DNA of 64,000 nt from Halobacillus sp. A1 (GTDB lineage: Bacteria > Bacillota > Bacilli > Bacillales > Halobacillaceae), in the NCBI RefSeq assembly GCF_024189295.1, contig NZ_JAIZEN010000012.1, forward strand, positions 51,877 through 115,876, written 5' to 3'. The position numbers and the translations under genes are program-made. Shown in pieces: positions 9,828-18,836 of the stretch (its first letter is position 1; every line of letters starts with the position of its first letter). Below the pieces are notes generated by a model, which was given only the letters and a program-made list of their open reading frames with translations, had not been told where the DNA came from and made no database searches.

Positions 9828-10231
9828 TTATACTGCTGCTGCCTCTAATTTTTTCTTAGCTCTAATTAATGTGCTTTTGCTTATCCCGGTCATTTCTTCA
9901 ACTTGTTTGTAAGACATTGTTTCTTTTAATTCCAGAGCATGTTTTATTTGTTTCTTAGAATATACATTAGGCCTACCTTCTCTAAAGTCTGGATTTTGCC
10001 TTGCAATTGCTTTTCCTTCTTGTGTACGTTCTACAATCATATCCCTTTCAAATTCCGCAAAAGAGCTCATTATATTAAAAATAAGTCTTCCGGTTTGTGA
10101 ATCTTCAACAATCCCCATATTCAGCACATGTACTTTCACACCACGTTTAAATAAGTCCTGGACAATTTCTATTACATCTTTAGCTGATCTTGCTAAACGG
10201 TCTAATTTTGTTATGACTAGGATAAAATACT
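9828..10231 (-). pseudogene. Serine recombinase (resolvase/invertase), N-terminus lost
   Basis: The frame reads [17 protein letters not shown], then [26 protein letters not shown] and an HTH_7-type C-terminus ([14 protein letters not shown]). This is the later part of a resolvase catalytic domain plus the DNA-binding tail. The first 60 or so residues, including the catalytic serine, are missing: an in-frame stop lies just before 10231 and another gene fragment is joined there. The protein cannot be active. Confidence 0.8.
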
Positions 10232-10300
10232 ATATTTTCTTAGGGTTGATTCTTTTATATTCATTAGTTTAGCTATATCTGCCGGACGATACACCTTCAT
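10217..10300 (-). pseudogene. HTH (MerR-like) N-terminal fragment
   Basis: A 27-codon ORF beginning MKVYRPADIAKLMNIKESTL, the start of a MerR-like or excisionase-like helix-turn-helix. It stops at a TAG exactly where the resolvase remnant begins, so a deletion has joined two different genes. Confidence 0.55.
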
Positions 10301-10454
10301 TATGTCACACACCTTTTTAGTTCCATTATAGCGATTGGTTCCGTTTCTTGTAATGTTTTTCCATGCTATGTACGGTGTGCTCCAATATAAGTTTCACAAC
10401 CTTGCTGATATTTCCAAACTATTCTCCTACGAACGACATTTACCAATAAAACAT

Positions 10455-10483
10455 AAAAGCTCCCCTTTTCACAGGAGAGCTTT
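10455..10483 (-). terminator. Terminator of the DASS transporter gene
   Basis: On the minus strand AAAGCTCTCC pairs with GGGGAGCTTT across an eight-base loop, followed by TATGTTTTATT, just after the stop codon. Confidence 0.75.
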
Positions 10484-10487
10484 CCTA

Positions 10488-11915
10488 CTAATATTGCAAA
10501 ACGACAGGCTGCCAGAAATAAACGAACAGGACGATAACAATAATAGATAGAATGTTCATCCAGAACCCGGCTTTCACCATATCGTCGATCGTTAAATAGT
10601 CCGAGCTGAACACAGCCGCGTTCGGCGGTGTTGAAATCGGCAGCATAAAGGCACAAGAAGCTGTTAGAGCGACAATACCCATGATCGCGTATGGATCTGC
10701 GCCGATACCGAGCGCAAGCCCGATGCTGATTGGAATCAGCATGTTCGACACGGCCGTATTAGACATGATTTCCGTCATGAACAGTACGATCGTGGCAAGG
10801 GCAATAAGGATGAATAGAAACGGCAGGACTTCAAGCCCCTGCAGCAGTTCACCGAACCATCCGGTTAAATCCGAGGATTCAAATGCCGCCGCAAGCGAAA
10901 GACCGCCTCCGAACAGAAGCAGCAAGCCCCAGGGCAGCTCTTTCATATCCTTCCACACCATCAAGCCGCCTTTAGCCTGCTTCGCCGGGAATAAGAACAT
11001 GGAAGTCGCCCCGATCATGGAAATGGATGTATCCGATAAAGTATAGGCTTCTGGTATGAAACCACTCGACATCCAGAGCGCACCAACGACCGTGAAAACG
11101 GTCAGGACCGCTTTTTCTTCATACGACATCGGCCCCAGCTCTCTCAGCTGATTTTTAGCAAAATCAGAAGAGACATCTTTTTGGCTCGTAATTTTGAACT
11201 GGATTCTCGTCAGGTAGAAATAAAGCCCGACTAACAAAATAATCGTGAGCGGGAATCCGAATAAAAACCAGTCGAAAAAAGATACCGTTCGATCGAGACT
11301 GCTTGACGCTACAGCGACAAACGCCGCGTTCGGTACAGAACCAATGATCGTCGCCAGCCCGCCGATAGAAGCGGAATACGCCACAGCAAGAAGCAGCCCC
11401 TTCGCGAAGCGATTCAATGAAGCTTCATCAAAAAAGTTCTTCTCCTTAATTTCCGTAATCAATGCAAGTGCGATCGGAAGCATCATGAGCGCTGTCGCCG
11501 CGTTTGAAATCCACATCGAAAGACCGGCCGTCGCAATAATGACACCCATGACAATGCGCTGACTCCCCGTTCCAACAAACGAAAGAATCGTCATGGCAAT
11601 TCGTTTATGTAAGTCCCACTTCTGAATAGCTAGAGCGATCGTAAAACCACCCATATACATGAACACAATCGGATCCGCGTACGCCATCGACGCCGTATCT
11701 TGATCCGCTCCGCCCGTAATCGGCAGCAGAAAGATCGGCAAAAGCGACGTCGCCGGAATCGGCAAAGCTTCCGTAATCCACCATGTCGCCACCCAGGCCG
11801 TGACTGCAAGAACAGCCCGCGGTTCGTCCCCAAGTCCGGTGATCGACGGAATAAAATAAAAGATAGCAAAAAGCAACGGACCGAGAATCAGCCCAATTTT
11901 TTGTCTGCGTTCCAC
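10488..11915 (-). CDS. DASS/SLC13-family sodium:dicarboxylate symporter
   Basis: A 475-residue carrier with about 11-12 membrane helices. The two sodium/substrate SNT motifs are present as SNAATALMML and SNTAVSNMLIP, and the family end motif PNAAVFSSDYL is seen. Members import C4-dicarboxylates such as malate, fumarate and succinate with sodium. GTG at 11915 is chosen because AAGGAGG lies eight bases before it; the TTG at 11933 would put that site inside the gene. It is monocistronic. Confidence 0.87.
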   Translation of the reverse strand: MERRQKIGLILGPLLFAIFYFIPSITGLGDEPRAVLAVTAWVATWWITEALPIPATSLLPIFLLPITGGADQDTASMAYADPIVFMYMGGFTIALAIQKWDLHKRIAMTILSFVGTGSQRIVMGVIIATAGLSMWISNAATALMMLPIALALITEIKEKNFFDEASLNRFAKGLLLAVAYSASIGGLATIIGSVPNAAFVAVASSSLDRTVSFFDWFLFGFPLTIILLVGLYFYLTRIQFKITSQKDVSSDFAKNQLRELGPMSYEEKAVLTVFTVVGALWMSSGFIPEAYTLSDTSISMIGATSMFLFPAKQAKGGLMVWKDMKELPWGLLLLFGGGLSLAAAFESSDLTGWFGELLQGLEVLPFLFILIALATIVLFMTEIMSNTAVSNMLIPISIGLALGIGADPYAIMGIVALTASCAFMLPISTPPNAAVFSSDYLTIDDMVKAGFWMNILSIIVIVLFVYFWQPVVLQY

Positions 11916-12192
11916 ATGAAGTTCCTCCTTCAACAGTTGAAATCGTTTTCATAAATTGATAGAATAATACAACAATTTCAACTTTAGCACGCCAATCGAC
12001 AAAAGTAAATATCCCCCATGTAAGGAAATAGTTGTGGTTCATATCGCTCATTGGCTTTTGGTAGGTTCGGTAAAAAGACTTCATTATGATCATGATTGAA
12101 TTCTTATATTGTAGTAATAACTCTGTTACCATTAAAAGAAAACACTGTCTGTAATAGTTTTATAATTTCGTTTATAAAAGGAAGTGGCGTTT

Positions 12193-12357
12193 TTGAGCAA
12201 ACACGTAACAAGCATTACAGCTTTAACATTTTTTTCAATAATACTATATTTAACAGATCATATGCCTGCAAATATTTTTATTATAATATTTATGGTGACT
12301 GGGGTAATGATGTTATTTATTGGGATGAAGGAATTCTATTCTGCCGTTAATAAATAA
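12193..12357 (+). CDS. Small two-helix membrane protein
   Basis: A 54-residue ORF starting at TTG, with AAAGGAAGTGG about nine bases upstream. It reads two hydrophobic helices separated by a short TDHMPAN turn (TALTFFSIILYL and FIIIFMVTGVMMLFIG) and a charged tail. No family is recognised. Translation is plausible but unproven. Confidence 0.45.
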   Translation: MSKHVTSITALTFFSIILYLTDHMPANIFIIIFMVTGVMMLFIGMKEFYSAVNK

Positions 12358-12513
12358 GGTACTTTTGATGCTGGCAGTGGCCTCGACACGATACAATCGA
12401 AACTTTGACACTATCTGGGCAGCCGTAGAATTATGGGCTTAAATCCAGTCATGTCCTGGGTATTGCGAAGGGAAACACGAAGTACAAGTTTTTTTCAAAA
12501 AAACCCCAAGTGA

Positions 12514-12732
12514 TCATGAAAAGACCAAAACAACAAGAAAGATACTCACTACTCCCCAGGCTGTGGTACCCACGACCCACCAAATTATGGCTTTTGATTT
12601 TATAGAACTTTCAGCGCTTTCCGGATTTTCTTTTATAAAAGCAAGCTTACTTTCCATACCTCTTTTCATAGATACGAGGACAACGAATCCGATCATGATG
12701 AAACCAATAGTTACCCAAAGCAAGACGTCCAT
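12514..12732 (-). CDS. Small two-helix membrane protein of unknown function
   Basis: A 72-residue protein with an N-terminal helix (LLWVTIGFIMIGFVVLV), a charged cytoplasmic-looking loop (KENPESAESSIKSK) and a second helix (IIWWVVGTTAWGVVSIFLVVLVF). GGAGGTTAG precedes the ATG. No family is recognised; it stands alone. Confidence 0.6.
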   Translation of the reverse strand: MDVLLWVTIGFIMIGFVVLVSMKRGMESKLAFIKENPESAESSIKSKAIIWWVVGTTAWGVVSIFLVVLVFS

Positions 12733-12838
12733 ATTCTAACCTCCACTGTTTGGTGAATGGCTTTCCTTACAACTTTCTACAAACTCTCTCCATAGTTTAC
12801 TAGTTTAGCTTCCCTAACCTTTATAGCCCCACTCGACT

Positions 12839-13081
12839 TTACTGCTCCTCCTTAATCTGATACTTTTTCATCAATTCCTTCGCCACCTTTTCCCCTTCTT
12901 CACTTAACATCACCGATTTGGCACGACGGCTGCCGTAGATGTAGTTATCTTCCATTAATTCATCCAATGAGGAAAATGGGTAGCCCTTCCAACTTCGCAG
13001 TGCCTCTTCTCCAGCCAACTCTTCTTTAAATGATGTTAAATACAATAGCAATAAGGTCAGTTCATCTACTTGATTTTTCAT
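12839..13081 (-). CDS. Small protein resembling the DUF6429 family
   Basis: An 80-residue soluble protein: VDELTLLLLYLTSFKE, then WKGYPFSSLDELMEDNYI and GSRRAKSVMLSEEGEKVAKEL. The second half looks like a winged-helix segment. This pattern is like the DUF6429 family, whose role is unknown; the family name is from memory. ATG at 13081 is chosen because AAGGAGG is seven bases upstream; the longer frame has no such site. Confidence 0.65.
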   Translation of the reverse strand: MKNQVDELTLLLLYLTSFKEELAGEEALRSWKGYPFSSLDELMEDNYIYGSRRAKSVMLSEEGEKVAKELMKKYQIKEEQ

Positions 13082-13173
13082 ACAGCATCCTCCTTTTTCA
13101 TTCACTTCTTCTCCCTCAATTATACCAAAAAACGCAATCCCAATGAGTGGAATTGCGCTAGGTGAGCCTTTCC

Positions 13174-13455
13174 TCAAACCACCATAAAAGCGACAAATGC
13201 AATGACCGATAACAAAATCGGCAGTACAATGCCTAAGCTGCTGCAAATAATCCCGGCAACCGCCATCTTTTTACCTTCCTGATCCTGCCGCTTAATCTCC
13301 TTTAAACCGATGATACCGAGTACTAAACCAACGGCGCCCATGATCAGCCCGACCACCATAAGGATCATGGTGACAATCGATAGAATACCAAGTACAAGGG
13401 AAGCCACGGCTTTTCCATTCGTCGTACTGCTTGCGGAAGCCTCAAGCTGACTCAT
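13174..13455 (-). CDS. DUF4190-type small membrane protein
   Basis: A 93-residue protein with the pattern NGKAVASLVLGILSIV ... GLVLGIIGLKEIKR ... GKKMAVAGIICSSLGIV, as in DUF4190 proteins with three membrane segments. The role is unknown. ATG at 13455 is chosen because AAGGGGG lies six bases before it; the ATG at 13461 directly abuts that site. Confidence 0.75.
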   Translation of the reverse strand: MSQLEASASSTTNGKAVASLVLGILSIVTMILMVVGLIMGAVGLVLGIIGLKEIKRQDQEGKKMAVAGIICSSLGIVLPILLSVIAFVAFMVV

Positions 13456-13509
13456 TTTCATCCCCCTTCCTCTTAAATCTCACATGTATTTACTATACAT
13501 ACGAATTCA

Positions 13510-14541
13510 TCAAGCGATCGTTTCAGAAAAGTTGAATTCAGCTTCCTGCACTTTCCCTTTGACTCCCCTGTCCAGAAACTGCCCGAACTCTTTCTTAAAC
13601 TGAAACTTCACATCTCCTACCGGACCATTCCGCTGCTTACTGAGCAGAAGCTCCATTTCTCCTTCGTCCTTCTGCCAGTTATAATAATCTTCCCGATGCA
13701 AAAATCCGATCACGTCCGCGTCTTGCTCGATGTTGCCCGACTCTCTCAAGTCCGACATAACGGGACGCTTGTCCTTGCGCTGCTCCACACTGCGGGAAAG
13801 CTGTGATAGTAAAATGATAGGAATATTAAGCTCACGCGCCAGCAGCTTCAGTTCTCTTGTGATCGAGCCGATTTCAAGGTCGCGGCGTTCGAAGCGGCTG
13901 CCGGAGCTCATCAGCTGAAGGTAATCGATGATGATCATATGACGGGCGTCTTTGTCCGCTTTTACAACTTTTCTTACATTGGCCCGGATGTCGCTTATGG
14001 TCCAGTCCGTCTGGTGGATGTTCATCTGCCATTCAGCGATTTGGCCAATCGATTCCAGCGCTTGAAGATAGTCCTGACTGGAGAATTTCTTCGTCCGCCA
14101 TTTATGCCCGTTAATCGAACCTTCAGAAGAAATGAACCGGTGCAGCAGTGATTTCATATCCATTTCAAGACTGAACAGCTGTACACTGCCTCCCTGCTTA
14201 CAGTGGTTGGCTGCCAGATTTAAGGCAAAAGCGGTTTTCCCCATCGACGGCCGACCAGCGAGAACAATCAAGTCACCGCGCTGTGCGCCTCCTGTCATAC
14301 CATCAAGATCCTGATAGCCCGTCGTATAGCCTGTTATTCCGTTTTCATTAGGGGATACCATATCACATGCAATTTCCAACAGCGTTTCATAAACGGTAGG
14401 TTCCTCCGTCGGTACGCCGGTCCCACGAAATGCTCCCCTATACTCGTCCAAACTATCAAACCTCTGACCATTCGCCGACGAGGAAAGTTTGTCCAAATCT
14501 GTTTGATCATGAAACGTATTCAATTCTTTTAAGTAATTCAT
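13510..14541 (-). CDS. Orphan DnaB-like helicase (C-terminal RecA domain only)
   Basis: A 343-residue SF4 helicase. The linker-to-RecA part is complete: GYTTGYQDLDGMTGG, Walker A GRPSMGKTA, FSLEMDMKSL, Walker B MIIIDYLQLM and LSQLSRSVEQRKDKRPVMSDLRESGNIEQDADV. A housekeeping DnaB is about 450 residues; here the usual N-terminal primase-interaction domain is replaced by 65 residues of unrelated sequence. AAGGAGG precedes the ATG. It has no replication genes around it, so it is more likely an acquired phage/plasmid helicase or a stress helicase than the replicative one. Confidence 0.8.
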   Translation of the reverse strand: MNYLKELNTFHDQTDLDKLSSSANGQRFDSLDEYRGAFRGTGVPTEEPTVYETLLEIACDMVSPNENGITGYTTGYQDLDGMTGGAQRGDLIVLAGRPSMGKTAFALNLAANHCKQGGSVQLFSLEMDMKSLLHRFISSEGSINGHKWRTKKFSSQDYLQALESIGQIAEWQMNIHQTDWTISDIRANVRKVVKADKDARHMIIIDYLQLMSSGSRFERRDLEIGSITRELKLLARELNIPIILLSQLSRSVEQRKDKRPVMSDLRESGNIEQDADVIGFLHREDYYNWQKDEGEMELLLSKQRNGPVGDVKFQFKKEFGQFLDRGVKGKVQEAEFNFSETIA

Positions 14542-14574
14542 TTATATTCCTCCTTGTATTTAGACCATAAAAAT

Positions 14575-14609
14575 CCCCTGCACTTCTAAAATCGAAAGAA
14601 GTGCAAGGG
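14575..14609 (-). promoter_or_regulatory. Terminator-like hairpin in the leader of the orphan helicase
   Basis: On the minus strand CCC-A-TGCACTTCT-type arms (nine plus three pairs with one mismatch) are followed by GATTTTTA, about 25 bases before the helicase ribosome binding site. No gene ends upstream, so it could be an attenuator in the helicase leader or a relic of a lost gene. A TTGACA lies just upstream of it. Confidence 0.4.
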
Positions 14610-14975
14610 TGGTGTCAATTTTAAGAAAAAGTTTTTTGAAAGTGTTTCGGGAAACATTCATGTTTGTTTTTTCTCTAGAACATTATTCTGTGCTAAATTC
14701 CTCACTCTCACTTTTAATCGTTTATCTTCTAGGCTTTCCTCTATATACCTCTTGATTAAACGAGGTCAAATCTTGAAGTGTTTACGAGCTTCCCTGCTTT
14801 AATAACTATGGATTTCCTAGACCTATGTACTTTTTTTAACGACTTGGAATCTCTCTGCATAAATCTAACTATAATTGGAAAATATACAAGAAAAAAACCG
14901 AAACGTTCCAAAACAGTTTAAAGTGTTTAGGGCATAAGTATAAAATTACTATTGCGCATTCAAAAAACGAAATAA

Positions 14976-15017
14976 TAAACGCGTGAAATCATGAACCTGA
15001 TTTCACGCGTTTATTTT
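14976..15017 (-). terminator. Terminator of the ribose operon
   Basis: A perfect 18-bp stem (AATAAACGCGTGAAATCA) around a six-base loop, ten bases after the rbsB stop codon. Confidence 0.92.
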
Positions 15018-15027
15018 GCAACTCATA

Positions 15028-15960
15028 TTATTCTGTAACTAGATCAAGCTCAACTGGTACAAATTCCTCTACTTCTTCACCTTCGACTACTTGAGCAGCT
15101 GTAGTAATCGCTTCTTCGCCTATTAATTCAGGTTGCTGAGCAACTGTTGCATCCATTCTTCCTTCTGAAACGGCATCGCGTGCATCGTCTATTGCATCAA
15201 ATCCTACTAAAACGACTTCATCAGCTAAGTTATTCGATTCCAGCGCTTCAAGTGCACCTAATGCCATTTCGTCATTATGAGCAAAAACAGCATCAATTTC
15301 ACTGTTACTTTGAAGAATATTTTCCATTACATTAAGTCCGTTCGAACGATCAAAATCAGCAGATTGCTTCGCCACTACTTCTATACCATCTATCTCGTCC
15401 ACGATATTGTGGAAACCTTCTCCCCGCTCACGTGTAGCGGAAGCCCCGGAGATTCCTTCAAGTTCAACAACGTCCCCTTCTTCCTCAATTTGTTCTGCAA
15501 TAAACTCCCCTGCCATCTCTCCACCTTCCACATTATCTGAGGCAATATGTGTAGCTACTTCTCCCTCATCGGCAGTACGGTCCACAGTAATAACCGGAAT
15601 ATCTGCACTATTCGCAGACTCAATCGCTGATGAAATTGCTGATGAATCAGTGGGGTTTACTAATAAAACGTCAATATCTTGCTGAATAAGGTCTTCAATA
15701 TCGCTCACTTGCGAAGCTGAATCATCTTGAGCATCTGCCGTAGTAATCTCATAACCTGCTTCCTCGGCAGCAGCTTCAGCCCCATCACGTAATGATACAA
15801 AAAATGGGTTATTCAATGTCGAAATCGACATTCCTATTTTAATAGACCCATCTCCATCACCGGAATCTTCGTCTGACGAACTCCCCGGACTTTCCGTAGA
15901 ACAAGCTGCCATTACAATCAATAAGCTTACAACACCAACTGTTTTCAACCATTTTCTCAT
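15028..15960 (-). CDS. rbsB: Ribose ABC transporter substrate-binding lipoprotein
   Basis: A 310-residue lipoprotein. The signal peptide ends in the lipobox MAAC (cysteine at residue 20), followed by a very acidic linker and a type I periplasmic-binding fold (IGMSISTLNNPFF, LLVNPTDSSAI, ITVDRTAD, VGFDAIDDARDAV), the RbsB/xylose-ribose pattern. It delivers ribose to RbsC on the outer face of the membrane. Its acidity fits a halophilic host. It is the last gene of the rbsRKDACB operon, with AAGGAGG before the ATG. Confidence 0.93.
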   Translation of the reverse strand: MRKWLKTVGVVSLLIVMAACSTESPGSSSDEDSGDGDGSIKIGMSISTLNNPFFVSLRDGAEAAAEEAGYEITTADAQDDSASQVSDIEDLIQQDIDVLLVNPTDSSAISSAIESANSADIPVITVDRTADEGEVATHIASDNVEGGEMAGEFIAEQIEEEGDVVELEGISGASATRERGEGFHNIVDEIDGIEVVAKQSADFDRSNGLNVMENILQSNSEIDAVFAHNDEMALGALEALESNNLADEVVLVGFDAIDDARDAVSEGRMDATVAQQPELIGEEAITTAAQVVEGEEVEEFVPVELDLVTE

Positions 15961-15984
15961 GTTTCTTTTCCTCCTTATATTAAA

Positions 15985-16920
15985 TTATTTGGACCTGCGA
16001 TCAAGTACTACAGCCAGCAATATGACACCACCCTTTACAATCTGCTGATAGAATGAGGAAACGTTTAGCAAGTTTAGCCCATTGTCTAGCACTCCTATAA
16101 TCAATGCCCCAATCAGGGTACCCGTGATCCAGCCTCGTCCTCCTGTAAGGCTTGTCCCCCCGAGAACTACAGCAGCAATGGCATCTAGCTCATACATCGT
16201 TCCCGCTGTGGGTTGGGCTGAGTTTAATCGGCTCGTCAGGATAATACCTGCCAATACCGAAAGCATTCCGGTAATAGAATAAACCCAGATTTTCACCCGG
16301 TCAGCTCTTATACCAGATAAAATAGATGCTTCTTCATTACCACCAATTGAATAGACCTGTCGTCCAAAGACTGTATTTCTTAGAATGAAAAACAATACAC
16401 CAAAAGCGATAAGCATTAAAATGACAGGAAAAGGAATCCCAAACACATAGCCTTTACCAATCATTTCAAATGAGAAGCTGTCCGATAGACCTGTAATGGG
16501 ACGGCCTTCGGTATAAACTAGAGTAGCTCCGCGGAAAATCGTCATGGTCGCTAACGTTGCAATGAAAGGAGCCACTTTTCCTTTTGTAATAATCAGTCCA
16601 TTCATAGCTCCCATGAGTAATCCAGCTAGCAAACCGATAAAAACAGCTAACATCGGGTCCATCCCACTTGAAAGCATTCCTGCGGTAAGTGCGCTACCAA
16701 AGGCAAGGATCGAGCCGACTGATAAATCAATTCCTCCAGTCAATATGACGAACGTCATCCCAAATGCAATAAGAGCATTAATCGATATTTGCCTTAATAA
16801 ATTTAGTATATTGTTAAGAGTGAAAAAGCTATCGCTTGTAAACCCGAGGATAATAACAATGATGATAAGACCTATCAGGGGACCCAATTGTGAGAGATTA
16901 TTTAATATTTTCTTCTTCAT
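15985..16920 (-). CDS. rbsC: Ribose ABC transporter permease
   Basis: A 311-residue BPD_transp_2-family permease with about eight to ten helices. Typical stretches are GMTFVILTGGIDLSVGS, TKGKVAPFIATLATMTIFRGA and AVVLGGTSLTGGRG (the ATPase-coupling EAA-like loop). It sits three bases after rbsA and 24 bases before rbsB. It should form the membrane channel for ribose. Confidence 0.94.
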   Translation of the reverse strand: MKKKILNNLSQLGPLIGLIIIVIILGFTSDSFFTLNNILNLLRQISINALIAFGMTFVILTGGIDLSVGSILAFGSALTAGMLSSGMDPMLAVFIGLLAGLLMGAMNGLIITKGKVAPFIATLATMTIFRGATLVYTEGRPITGLSDSFSFEMIGKGYVFGIPFPVILMLIAFGVLFFILRNTVFGRQVYSIGGNEEASILSGIRADRVKIWVYSITGMLSVLAGIILTSRLNSAQPTAGTMYELDAIAAVVLGGTSLTGGRGWITGTLIGALIIGVLDNGLNLLNVSSFYQQIVKGGVILLAVVLDRRSK

Positions 16921-16923
16921 CTC

Positions 16924-18423
16924 TTACTCACCTCCAGTGGCAGCATGCATAATCTTCTCTTGATCAGCTTCGCCTTTATTGAAAATTTGTGTCACTTTTC
17001 CTTCATGGACTACCATGATCCGATCGCTGACTCCTAGTATTTCCGGTAATTCAGAGGAAACCATAATAATGGCAACGCCTTGTTCAGTTAATTGGTTAAT
17101 AATGTTATAGATTTCCTTTTTAGCTCCTACATCGACGCCTCGAGTTGGTTCATCTAATATAAGTAAGCGCGGTTGAATTCCGAGCCATTTGGCAATGACT
17201 ACCTTTTGTTGATTCCCTCCACTTAACGATTTAACTTCCTGTTCACGCCCCGTTGTACGAACATGCAGTTTCTCGATTAAATCATCAACTAACACACTTT
17301 CTTTTGAGCTCGAAATCCATCCGTTTTTAGAAACCGTTTTCAAATTTGTTAATGCGACATTCTCTCGAATGGATAAATTAAGTACGAGTCCTTCATCTTT
17401 TCGATCTTCCGTTATGAAGCCAATTCCAGCTCTTATAGCGTCTCGGGGATGCGTTACATTTAACGGTTTGCCATCGAGCAGCACTTGTCCTTTGGACTTT
17501 TTAGCTGCCCCAAAAATCGTCTCCATAATCTCCGTACGTCCAGCGCCCATAAGTCCTGCTACACCCAGCACTTCTCCTTCTTTGACTTGAAAGTTTATCC
17601 CTTCAAACAACTCTTCCCTCGATAGATCTTTAACTTCCAGTAATGTTTCCCCAATCACACTAGACCTTTCAGGGAAACGATCACCTAATTCTCTGCCAAC
17701 CATCATTTTTACAATCGCATCAAAGGAAGTTTCTTTAATTTGTTCTGTACCAATCGATTTGCCATCTCGCAACACCGTGATTCGATCACATATTTGAAAA
17801 ATCTCTTCCATACGGTGCGAAATGTAGACAATACTCACTCCCTGTTTTCGAAGCGACTCAATGACTTTAAATAAACTCGTGATTTCTCGATCAGTTAAAG
17901 CAGCTGTTGGTTCATCCATAATAATCATTTCTGCATTTGTTGAAATTGCCCTGGCAATCTCAATCATTTGCTGCTTCCCAACAGATAAGTTTCCAGCGGT
18001 TTCATTTGGTGGAATATTGTCTACACCGAGACGTTTTAAGTTTTCAAGCGTTTGTTTATGCATATCTTTTTTTCGAAGAATGCCTGTTTTTCCGATTGAT
18101 AGTTCTTTTCCTAAAAACATATTTTCGGTCACGGTTAAGTGAGGAATGATATTTAATTCTTGATGAATGACTACAATGCCTTGCTTTTCAGCTTGTTTCG
18201 GGTGGGAGAAATCAACCTCTTTACCCTTTACAGTAATTGTGCCGTTGTCTCGAGGGTGGATTCCTGTTAATACTTTTACCAGGGTCGACTTTCCCGCTCC
18301 ATTCTCCCCCATCAGAGCATGGACTTCTCCTGGTTGAACGGAAAAGTTCACTTTCTGTAAGACATGGTTTCCTGAAAAAGACTTATCAATTTCACTCATT
18401 TCTACAAGCGTCGGTTCATTCAT
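16924..18423 (-). CDS. rbsA: Ribose ABC transporter ATPase (two ABC domains)
   Basis: A 499-residue tandem ATPase. The N-terminal cassette has Walker [10 protein letters not shown], signature LSVGKQQM and Walker [11 protein letters not shown]; the C-terminal cassette has the degenerate Walker [10 protein letters not shown], signature LSGGNQQK and Walker [12 protein letters not shown]. This asymmetry is normal for sugar-type double ATPases. ATG at 18423 (GGGGTGA in front) is preferred to the GTG at 18432. It lies 17 bases after rbsD. Confidence 0.94.
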   Translation of the reverse strand: MNEPTLVEMSEIDKSFSGNHVLQKVNFSVQPGEVHALMGENGAGKSTLVKVLTGIHPRDNGTITVKGKEVDFSHPKQAEKQGIVVIHQELNIIPHLTVTENMFLGKELSIGKTGILRKKDMHKQTLENLKRLGVDNIPPNETAGNLSVGKQQMIEIARAISTNAEMIIMDEPTAALTDREITSLFKVIESLRKQGVSIVYISHRMEEIFQICDRITVLRDGKSIGTEQIKETSFDAIVKMMVGRELGDRFPERSSVIGETLLEVKDLSREELFEGINFQVKEGEVLGVAGLMGAGRTEIMETIFGAAKKSKGQVLLDGKPLNVTHPRDAIRAGIGFITEDRKDEGLVLNLSIRENVALTNLKTVSKNGWISSSKESVLVDDLIEKLHVRTTGREQEVKSLSGGNQQKVVIAKWLGIQPRLLILDEPTRGVDVGAKKEIYNIINQLTEQGVAIIMVSSELPEILGVSDRIMVVHEGKVTQIFNKGEADQEKIMHAATGGE

Positions 18424-18440
18424 ACCACTCACCCCATTTC

Positions 18441-18836
18441 TTAAAAAATGACTCCTGAATGTAAAATAAAATTGGAATAAGGTGTCGCTTCTCCCGTCCT
18501 AATAACAGCCTTTGCCTCTTTTGCTGCTTTTTTTAACTCATCATGTGAGACAATGCGAACATCTTTAGAAGCAAAATCTTTGTGCAGTTCTGTGAACATT
18601 TGCTTATTATTGCGTTCCATTTCCTCAGCAACCGTTACGGCTTCAACTTCCATGTCTTCAATTAGTGTTCTCATCACTTGCAGTACTCCAGGAATCCCGA
18701 GGGAAAGCGAAACGTCAATACATTTCGTTTGGTCATGGACTGGCAAGCCGCAATCTGCAATAACAATCGTGTCTGTATGTCCTAATCGTGCTAAAACACT
18801 AGCGATTTCTCTATTTAATACACCGTGTTTTTTCAT
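18441..18836 (-). CDS. rbsD: D-ribose pyranase
   Basis: A 131-residue RbsD. The family start [22 protein letters not shown] carries the catalytic histidine, and DCGLPV and [15 protein letters not shown] are conserved. It interconverts pyranose and furanose forms of ribose so that RbsK can phosphorylate it. Its start overlaps the end of rbsK by four bases (ATGA), so translation is coupled. Confidence 0.95.
   Translation of the reverse strand: MKKHGVLNREIASVLARLGHTDTIVIADCGLPVHDQTKCIDVSLSLGIPGVLQVMRTLIEDMEVEAVTVAEEMERNNKQMFTELHKDFASKDVRIVSHDELKKAAKEAKAVIRTGEATPYSNFILHSGVIF

Larger units (their letters stand above)
14542..15027. other. Intergenic stretch between the orphan helicase and rbsB
   Basis: AT-rich sequence with no supported gene. 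It holds the helicase ribosome binding site and leader hairpin at the left and the ribose-operon terminator at the right. The middle (about 14650-14970) shows nothing I can assign. Confidence 0.6.

Noticed and set aside
12358..12513. Possible tRNA or small RNA in the gap after the small membrane protein
   Set aside because: No cloverleaf or stable hairpin could be drawn; a 23-codon frame there has no ribosome binding site.
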